In this document: positions 56,545 to 64,000 of the stretch, piece after piece
How positions within the stretch are numbered: position 1 is the stretch's first letter
How the letters are laid out: the number at the start of each line of letters is the position of its first letter
Assembly: GCF_008728515.1 (NCBI RefSeq)
Contig: NC_044981.1
Location: 133,115,937-133,179,936 of the forward strand
DNA: 64,000 nt
Direction of reading: 5' to 3'
Origin: Papio anubis
Lineage: Eukaryota > Chordata > Mammalia > Primates > Cercopithecidae
The notes under the pieces: model-generated
What the model was told of the DNA's origin: nothing
What the model saw: the letters and a program-made list of their open reading frames with translations, nothing else
Databases searched by the model: none
Program-made: the position numbers and the translations under genes

Positions 56545-58170
56545 AAATTACTTGTTTGAGGCAGATTTATGGATGCAACTGCCAGATACAAGTGGCATAA
56601 GTAAGTTAGCGTAGTCATAGATATGGCTGGAATGTTGTTGGCTAAGCTCACTGTATCATAGCTTTTTAGAGTTAGACTTCATCTTTGAAACTATCTAACC
56701 TCTCTTTAAATTTCTTCTGTAATATAGTAGCCACATTGTCATTTGGTCTCTAGTGAGTGCAGATGGTGATAGAAAGAGCACTGCTTTGCAGTAATACTGT
56801 TTTTCCAGTGGTCAGTCAGCTTGAGTTTCTTTGATCTTTGTTTTATTGATTTACAGTCTGCTGTCCTCTAACTTTGACTCTCTTGCTTTAGTTATGCCTT
56901 TGGGACAAATGGAACAGAGCTCTTCTATTTTTACATGATAGCCTTTCATATATTTGAGAATATTTATCTTGTTCCTAGCCAGGACCTTTCTAGAAAGAAA
57001 ATTCACATAAACCAATCTTTGTGGGTGGTTTTCAAAGACCTGCTGTGGTCCTGGCTATTTTGTCATTCGAAGTATAGTTCTCCAGATTGGATGCAATGGC
57101 TCATGTTTAGCCAACTAATCTAAAAATACAGAGTTGGGCAGTAGATGGTGGCATTACCGTTTTTAGCTTCCATATTTACTTCTTTCTTGTATTTGGTGCA
57201 TAATTTCTGTAGAGTCACTTTCCAGCCATAGTTCCCATTGTCTGCTGTAATACTTGATATTCTGGGAGAAACATGTAAAACTTTACTTAAAAGTTTTTTT
57301 GTACCATTTCTTTTAATCTCTGAAATTCAAGCAGTTGCCAAGTTTGTCATGTCCGTTTCTCTTGTCTGTTATATTAGCTTTCTTTCTATGCCTTGTGCCA
57401 TCTATACATTTGTCAGTATGTTTATGTAAGTTGATACATAAATGCCAAAATGTGAGAGCCCCAATCAGTGCTTTGTGATCCACGAATAGAGACTTCCTTC
57501 TCAACACAATGACTTCTTAACTAAATTACTTAGGATCTAATTAAGTAGCAAAATCTATATAAATAAGATTTTTCTCCTTGGCTACAACATTGCTTGAAAA
57601 ATCTACCAATACTTATTTAAAAAGAAGACTTGGGGATTTTTCTTAATTTAATTTCTCAGACCTAGAAGAACACTACAGTTAACTCATTCTTTAGCTTCTT
57701 GTTTATTTTTCTGTCACTGTTTCCCAAATATGATACCAATAAAGTCAAGCTTATTTGTGATAATTAATAGTATCTTTCACCCTTTCTTTCTCCCTGTTTC
57801 AAGATGGATGTAGCATACTAGTCTGCTGAATAAGGAGAGAATATGTTTGAGAAAGTGGCGTTTAAACCCGATACATAGAAGTATGTCGTTAGCTGTTTGA
57901 TAATTCTCCAACGTTAATTAGATTCATTGATTATTATGTACTATGTGGTCATCAAGAAGATTGGGAATGTTTTCTACATGCCCACACCTTTTCTTAGACT
58001 TTAAATTGTTTAAGCTTTACTTCTACTTTTTAATGGAAAAAGTGACTCTACATAGTAATCTTGTTTATTTTCCTTGTTGTGTAACAACATCAGCTTTTTT
58101 TCTGGCAATTTGGTTTTGTACACCAATACTGAGTACTACCTTAAAAGCATAAATAATAGTGGCTGACTTA

Positions 58171-58460
58171 GTTTTTTGTTGTTGTTTTGTTTTGAGACAG
58201 TCTTGCTCTGTCACCCAGGCTGGAGTGGCACAATCTCAGTTCATTGCAACCTCCGCCTCCCAGGTTCAAGAGATTCTCTTGCCTCAGCCTCCCTGGTAGC
58301 TGGGATTACAGGCATGCACCACCGTGCCTAGCTAATTTTTGTATTTTTAGTAGAGAGCGGGTTTTACCATGTTGGCCAGGCCAGTCTCCAACTCCTGACC
58401 TCAAGTGATCCACCCACCTCAAAAGTGCTGGGATTACAAGCCTAGCCACCATGCCCGGCC
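58171..58460 (-). mobile_element. Alu, full length (AluS-like)
   Basis: T/G-rich head, reversed arms with small deletions, end 'CACCATGCCCGGCC'. GCTGACTT repeats at both flanks. Confidence 0.94.
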
Positions 58461-58629
58461 TTGCTGACTTTTTATGCTAGTAAGCTGTTTTTGTTGTCTG
58501 GTGTGCACAGTGCCTAGTACTGGCTTATGTCTCTTGAAGTCAGTTATTAATACTTGATTTCTGCCATCAAGAAGTTTATATAGTATAGAAAGACAGGCAG
58601 GACTAGGTGCTCTACCATGTGATTCAGTC

Positions 58630-58815
58630 TGTCTCAGGGCTTTTCAAAGCTCCTTCCATATAACATTCTCACCTTTGGTTATAGCATAGCTGGAAGAGGT
58701 ATGCTTTAGTGTACAGATCAGAAAACAGAGTCAACTTGAGGCTAAGTAGCTTGTCCAAAGAGACTTGGCTATCAAGGTGCAGAAATGGGGTACAGATCCA
58801 GGTCTTTTGTGTCCC
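58630..58815 (-). repeat. MIR SINE fragment
   Basis: 'GTGTACAGATCAGAAAACAG' and 'GGCTAAGTAGCTTGTCCAAA' fit reversed MIR. Confidence 0.75.
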
Positions 58816-59254
58816 AATTCATCCCTCTTTTATTTTCCTCTATAAACATGATGGTTGGAAAGAATCTATTCTAATTATCCTTCTGCTTTTAAATAACTTT
58901 CATTAGATCTTACACAATATTTGCATGAATATTTACTTCCTGCTTTCAGTGTTTTGAATTGATTCTTGTTTGATTAGCTTCCTATATAAGCTTTTTTTGC
59001 TGAATATATTGTGCTTTTAAAAAACATTGTAAAATAATCTGATGTGTGACTTGGAAGATTAGAAAAATTAATTTGAAATTGATTAGTTCCCAATGTTCTG
59101 ATGCTGTTAACTTCTTTGCTGCACTTCCTGTCAGCTACAGTGAACAGAGAAAACAAGGCTTTCCATAAATTAGTGTTGGACTCTGAGGTAGTACTGAATT
59201 TAAGCCAAGAAACTGGGCTTAATATATAGCCCCAGCATTGACTTATTTCTGTAA

Positions 59255-59370
59255 CTTGATGGGAGTAAGTTATCTCTTTATTCTTTGCTCATCTCTGGAA
59301 GGGGAATAGTATCATCCTCTAGGTTAATCTGCAAGGAAGTTATAGAGGTTAATTACATGTGAAGTCATTT
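59255..59370 (+). repeat. MIR-like fragment, diverged
   Basis: 'CTCATCTCTGGAAGGGGAAT' and 'AGTTATAGAGGTTAATTACA' fit forward MIR. Confidence 0.55.
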
Positions 59371-59578
59371 AAAAATTTTAATTGAGTATATATGGAATCC
59401 ATCTAAAATTTTATATCGTGGCTGGAGTGTATGGCAGTTGTCCAAGTTTTAGATAATGATTATTAGCACTGTGGTTTGGTTACAATAGAAGAGTTTTAGT
59501 AAGAATTTTTAACAGCTTAAAAAATATAAAGGTTCTTATATTTTGTGATTTAAGTACCACTTTTCTCTACTATCTTAG

Positions 59579-59814
59579 AGGGAGAATTGGAAGAAGAGTG
59601 GCTTAAAGAGGCCGGTTTGTCCAATCTCTTCGGAGAGTCTGCTGGAGATCCACAGGAAAGCATGGTGTTTTTATCAACATTGACCCGGACCCAGGCAGCA
59701 GCAGTTCAGAAGCGAGTAGAGACGGTCTCCCAGACCTTGAGGAAGAAAAACAAACAGTACCAGATTCCTGACGTCAGAGACATATTTGCTCAACAGAGAG
59801 AATCGAAAGAAACA
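59579..59814 (+). CDS. ARHGAP18: ARHGAP18 coding exon 3 (internal exon)
   Basis: This 236-nt exon continues the ARHGAP18 N-terminal region. The acceptor is a good pyrimidine tract ending in TCTTAG at 59578. The first two bases complete a Glu codon begun in exon 2, so the joined product reads KEPD-E-GELEEEWLKEAGL. A further 78 full codons follow to the donor GTAGGT at 59815, giving phase 0 at the exit. Visible segments are LSNLFGESAGDPQESMVF, a probable helix around AAAVQKRVETVSQTLRKK, and QYQIPDVRDIFAQQRESKET. All match the mammalian protein as I remember it (about residues 106-184). The RhoGAP domain is encoded by later exons outside the window. A second AG directly after the chosen acceptor (59579-59580) would shift the frame by two bases and is not expected to be used. 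Confidence 0.95.
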
Positions 59815-59899
59815 GTAGGTTTTCTTTTTTGATGTTAAGGCAAAGGACTAATTGCTTACAATTAATTGGATCAATCTGGTTTAATTCAAATGATTAAAA

Positions 59900-60155
59900 A
59901 CGTAATGATCACCTATTCTGTGCCAGGCACCAAAACTCTATGCTTGCAGCAAACAAGAGAGACTTGCTTCCTGCCTTTCTGGAAGTTATACTGATGAGGC
60001 AGAAAACCAAACTAGTTAAAATTCAGCATGATAATCCATGCATTAGGGGAAGAGGGTGTCCTTGGAGCATTAGAAGTGACTCTAACTCCACTAGGGGTGA
60101 CAGGGACAGCAGACAGCTTCTCAGACAACGTGACTACCAACAGTTACTTAGAGAA
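59900..60155 (-). repeat. L2-like fragment
   Basis: 'TCACCTATTCTGTGCCAGGC' and 'CTTGCTTCCTGCCTTTCTGG' resemble a common L2-related segment in reverse. Confidence 0.5.
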
Positions 60156-60317
60156 AAGTAGGATTAGGGTATTCTTCCCTATCTATTAATGCTTGTAGGA
60201 ATATTTGATTTGTCCCTAGACTCATTTGGGGATGGATAAGTAGAGTGTGAGGGAGCTAATTGCAGCTGAATTACAAAGTAGGAACCTTGAGACATGAAGT
60301 AACTTCTCCTTTGTGGT

Positions 60318-60713
60318 GTTAAAAGAAAGACCTTAGACAAATTAAATTTAACAGAATTTAATTGAGCAAACAGTGATTTGCAAATTGGGCAGCCCCCAGA
60401 ATCACAGCAGATTCAGAGAGACTCCAGTGCTACCGTGTGGTCAAAGAAGATTTATGGACAGGGAAAGGAAAGTGATCTACAGAAAATGGAAGTGAGGTGC
60501 AGAATCAGCCGGATTGGTCACAGCTTTGTGTTTGCCTTATTTGAATATGGTTTGAACAGTTGGCCACCTTTGACTGGTCAAAATTTGGTGATTGACACGA
60601 GTAAGTTACACAGTCTATTTACATATTCAGTTAGGTTAAAGTTCACTAAATACAGAGAAACCCTTTAGGATAAACATAAGATATGTAAGGAGGCAGCTTT
60701 AGGTTAAACTTTA
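60318..60713 (-). mobile_element. ERVL LTR (MLT2-like)
   Basis: 'AATTTAACAGAATTTAATTG', 'CAGAATCACAGCAGATTCAG', 'CAGCTTTGTGTTTGCCTTAT' and 'GGAGGCAGCTTTAGGTTAAA' follow an ERVL LTR in reverse. No internal sequence is attached. Confidence 0.72.
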
Positions 60714-60868
60714 AGGTGTCTAGCCTTAGCACAGCGACAGCACACAAAAGATTGAGTAAATATTTGTCTAGGTGATTGACTTATTAATGAAAGCTGTGGG
60801 GTCTGGTAGAGACTGTGGGACTGATGAATGAAGAGAGGTATCAGGGAAGGCATGATAAAAGTTTGAGA

Positions 60869-61133
60869 GGCTGGGTGTGGTGGCTCACAGCTGTTATCCC
60901 AGCTCTTTGGGAGGCTGAGACTGGAGAGTTCAAGACCAGCCTGGGCAACATAGCAAAACCTAATCTCTACAAAAAGCACAAGAATTAGCTGGGTGTGGTG
61001 GCGTGTGCCTGTAGGCCCAGCTACTTGCGGAGCTGAGGCCAGAGGATCGCTTGAGCCCTGGAGGTCGAGGCTGCAGTAAGCTGTGTTCATGCCACTGCAC
61101 TCCAGGCTGGGTGACAAAATGAGAACCCATCTC
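60869..61133 (+). mobile_element. Alu, AluJ/S-like
   Basis: 'GGCTGGGTGTGGTGGCTCAC' to 'CACTGCACTCCAGGCTGG', with a deletion in the left arm. The tail has become a CAA microsatellite. Confidence 0.94.
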
Positions 61134-61146
61134 AAACAACAACAGT

Positions 61147-61178
<32 letters not shown>

Positions 61179-61179
61179 A
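61134..61179. repeat. (CAA)n microsatellite in an Alu tail
   Basis: About 14 AAC/CAA units with one GTA interruption. Confidence 0.95.
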
Positions 61180-61482
61180 GAACTGTGTGGCTCAGATCAG
61201 TGCTACTCGAACAAGCCAGTTGGTGGATTACCTTTTACTCATCTGTAAGGGCATAAGGAGCTTGCACAGAATATAAATGATCCTTCTTTCTTTCATCAAA
61301 AAAGTCTTGCTGCCAGAAAAAAAGTAAAAAATCAGCTGATCTAGATGGTGTTCTTGAGGTCAAAGTTGATTTACATTCTGGCTTGAGTAGCTCTGGCCTA
61401 AAAGACCCAGTGAGGTGGTTGGAAGGAGAATGAACACGGAATGGGACTCTTGAACAATGATTGTAATAATAATAACAATACC

Positions 61483-61608
61483 AGCTGCTGCCACCATTGC
61501 TGAACAATTACTGTGCCAACCACTTTAACGTGCTTTATCTCACTTAATCCTTACAACTGTCTTGTGAGTGAGGTATTATTTCCATTCTGTGGCTGAGGCT
61601 CATAGATT
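61483..61608 (-). repeat. MIR, first half (split by an Alu)
   Basis: 'GAACAATTACTGTGCCAACC', 'CTCACTTAATCCTTACAACT' and 'ATTTCCATTCTGTGGCTGAG' are reversed MIR. It resumes after the Alu at 61920. Confidence 0.85.
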
Positions 61609-61919
61609 TTATTTTATTTTTTAATTTTTATTTTTGGAAATGGAGTCTCTCTCTGTCACCCAGGCTGGCATGCAGTGGCACAATCGTGGCTCAGTGCAAC
61701 CTCCACCTCCCAGGTTCAAGCAGTTCTCCGGCCTCAGCCTCCTGAGTAGCTGGGACTGCAGGTGCATGCCACCATGCCCGGCTAATTTTTTGTACTTTTA
61801 GTAGAGACGGGGTCTCACTATGTTGGCTAGGCTAGTCTTGAACTCCTGACCTTAGGTGATCTGCCTCCCTCAGCCTCCCAAAGCGCTGGGATTACAGGTG
61901 GGAGCCACCGCGCCCTGCC
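61609..61919 (-). mobile_element. Alu inserted in a MIR
   Basis: T/A-rich head, reversed arms, end 'CCGCGCCCTGCC'. AGATTTTA occurs at both junctions. Confidence 0.95.
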
Positions 61920-62012
61920 AGATTTTAAGTAACTTGCTCAGTGTCCTGTAGATAGTAACCCCAAATTTGTTTGATTTTGAAGTACATGCTTTTAACCACT
62001 CTCTATCCTGGT
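61920..62012 (-). repeat. MIR, second half
   Basis: 'TAAGTAACTTGCTCAGTGTC' then 'GCTTTTAACCACTCTCTATC' completes the MIR begun at 61483. Confidence 0.8.
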
Positions 62013-63669
62013 ATATTTGCATTTTGTACACGATTCTGACATTAAGCATCCTGAATATGAGATTCTATTCACACTATAGAAGATAACAAAAATTGAATGA
62101 TTATTTATTTTAAAAAAGGAATGAAAGGGTTTATATTCATGGTATCTTCCTGTCATGTAGACACTCTTTTGCTTTTTCTAGACATTTTATTCTTGCAAGA
62201 AAGCCCTTCTAGCTGCAGATTGCTACTCTCTTTGCATGACCAATTTCGAATCAAGTCCAGTCCATTTTATAGGAGTTTTGGGGTCATTAAATTGCTCCAG
62301 GCACTTGCTTAAGTTAAGCACTTGCTTACTACCCAGTGGTTATTTGGGATATCCACTAGTATTAAAGGACTGGGCTAGGTTTCCAGCTGAAGAAAAATGA
62401 ATGGTAAGGAAATTTAGTATTATGACATTTTCTTCCCAACTAGAGAACCCTCACTAAGGGAGTTAAGAGGAAGTGAAAAGTGAAAAGGGGGATGGAACAG
62501 AGAGCTGAGCCTAAGCAAAATATAAACTGTGGGATTTCTGCCAGTCTCCAAGAGGATGTTGCTACTCGGTGCTAGAAACAACATTTTTCCAGCAAGTTTC
62601 TGGCAGTGTCAGAACCACATGGTTTGAGTCCAAGGTAATTGGTGGATTGTGTCATCTGATGGAGTCATTAAGAGAGAACTAGCAAAAGGAAATTTGAATA
62701 ATGGTAACTTGCTTACACTGCATGCCTTTGATTGAAACACTGCCACCCATGAGAAAAGTGCTTTATCTCCCCCATCCCTCAAGCAAACGTGGGCCAGCCA
62801 TCTTCACTTGTAGTTCTTCTGTTTTTGAGCGATTGTATATTCAGCTCTTCCATGTTAAATGCTTCCTCATGAAGGCCTTGCTGACACTAGAAAATATAAT
62901 ACAGAAATGAACACCATCTGTACTGCCATCTTCAATTGCTAAGGAAAATAATTCCAACCACATGCTCCAAAATATGTGTTCTTTTGTGAGACTGGAATCA
63001 CTCTGCTCATTGTGCCATGCAGGACCAGCCTCTGCCGACTTGTGGGAGGAAGGAGAGAGAATGGGACTGCTCTGTCCTTCAAGGGGGTTAAAGTGATGCT
63101 GGGTACCCACGTCCCACTTCTGTGACTTGGTAGTCACTGTAACATTGTCCTGGGTTTTCCCCATCTCTAAGTGGTTCATTAGTGGTCAAGATGTCCCTAG
63201 CCTAGTGCTTTTCTAGGCTCTTTTTAGACTTCAGGTGGAGGATGAAGTCCTTCCTGGACAACAGCTTGAGGTGACACGTGTAGTGAGACTGCAATGGCCG
63301 CTTTCTGTCTGAGATAAAATCCAGTAGAATTATCAATATTATTTTTTAAAATAATTTGAATAGACCTCTTTCTGTGGTTGATCCAGACTCTCCTTCCTGA
63401 CCTCTGAATTCCTTCTGAAGCCTTACCTGGAAAGGAGGAAGTACTGTCTGGCCACATTTACTGCTGAGCAGAGTCAGCCGTGGTTTACCATCTCCATAAA
63501 CCTTTGGAAGGCTCCACTCCTTGGGTGTCTCTGCCCCAGCCCCTTGAAAACAGGAATTCCTTCAGATGTTTTAGGTCTTATTGCTGGTTTGGTAATTTAG
63601 TTACTTATCTCACGTTTATTTCTGGATTTTTTTTTTTTTACTTGAAGAATTTCTATTTTATTAGGGACA
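62013..63669. other. Unique intronic sequence, no gene seen
   Basis: Short frames on both strands at 62841-63457 have no recognisable domain. No clear repeat is seen. Confidence 0.5.
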
Positions 63670-64000
63670 TGTACTTTTATCGTTTTATAACAGCATGATT
63701 GAGATATAATTCACATACCATACAATTCGCCCACTAAAAGTGCACAATTCAATGTTCTTTTTAGCATATTCACAGTCGTGCAATGATCACCACAATCAGT
63801 TTTAGCACATTTTTATTATTTCCAAAAGAAAGCCTGTATCCATTAGCAGTCCTTCCCCATCTTTCCCTCCCTACTCTTAGGTGACCACTAGTCAGCTTTG
63901 TGTCTCTATGGTTTGCATATTATGGTCATTTGCTATAAATGGAGTCATATAATATGTAGCTCTTTGTGACAGGTTCCTTTTACTTAGCATAATGTTTTCA
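63670..64000. repeat. L1M-type LINE segment, runs off the window
   Basis: 'TTGAGATATAATTCACATAC', 'CACAGTCGTGCAATGATCAC', 'GTATCCATTAGCAGTCC' and 'TTACTTAGCATAATGTTTTC' are typical of old mammalian L1 (L1M) non-coding sequence. Orientation was not settled. Confidence 0.75.

Larger units (their letters stand above)
56085..59578 (+). other. ARHGAP18: ARHGAP18 intron 2
   Basis: The intron is 3,494 bp, bounded by GTAATA and TCTTAG. It contains a young AluY at 56233-56542, an older Alu at 58171-58460, and MIR fragments near 58.6-58.8 and 59.3 kb. The stretch 56558-58170 is AT-rich unique sequence in which I see no gene or clear repeat. Confidence 0.9.
59815..64000 (+). other. ARHGAP18: ARHGAP18 intron 3, 5' portion
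   Basis: The intron begins with the GTAGGT donor and runs off the window. It holds an L2-like fragment, an ERVL LTR, two Alus, a MIR split by one of them, and an L1M-like segment at the right edge. I see no exon 4 candidate before the window ends. Confidence 0.8.

Noticed and set aside
59579..59580. Alternative acceptor two bases downstream in exon 3
   Set aside because: Its use would shift the frame and lose the match to the known protein; the first AG fits exactly.
60704..61135. 143-codon minus-strand open frame
   Set aside because: Most of it is a translated antisense Alu; the repeated phrases typical of Alu translations are visible.

Overview
This is a gene-poor, repeat-dense stretch of primate nuclear DNA, almost certainly from an Old World monkey. 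Three of the youngest Alu copies (24471-24742, 30251-30577, 56233-56542) carry the 'GATCCGGCCACTGCACTCC' right-arm variant that is typical of cercopithecid AluY-R subfamilies. The exact species cannot be told from this window.

The only gene recognised is ARHGAP18, a Rho GTPase-activating protein (also called MacGAP), read on the + strand. Two internal coding exons are present: exon 2 at 55882-56084 and exon 3 at 59579-59814. Both encode the N-terminal region upstream of the RhoGAP domain. They join in frame (phase 2 into exon 2, phase 1 between the exons, phase 0 out of exon 3). Everything from base 1 to 55881 therefore reads as intron 1, 56085-59578 is intron 2, and 59815-64000 is the start of intron 3. 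Exon 1, the main promoter and the catalytic domain lie outside the window.

The introns are a layered fossil record. The oldest layer is MIR and L2 fragments plus hAT and Tigger DNA transposons (MER5A-, MER20- and MER2-like). Above it are MaLR and ERVL LTRs (about 15.8, 45.5, 54.3 and 60.3 kb), a solo LTR7-family (HERV-H) LTR at 41233-41659 with perfect 5-bp target-site duplications, and about 28 Alu units from AluJ and monomers through AluS to AluY. A degraded L1M-type segment runs off the right end. Microsatellites (CA/GT, CAA, TAT) often sit in or beside Alu tails.

The points most worth a second look are: a CpG-rich, LTR-like segment with promoter-type motifs at about 33.2-33.7 kb, antisense to the gene; a threefold tandem copy of a MIR-derived 73-78 bp unit at 22.9-23.1 kb; two AluY copies whose perfect 15-bp target duplications conflict with bodies full of small indels (possible assembly error); a closely spaced inverted Alu pair at 26.5-27.2 kb; and exon 2, which has weak-looking splice sites and a young AluY 148 bp downstream. 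I found no viral open reading frame, CRISPR array, intact RNA gene or new protein system.
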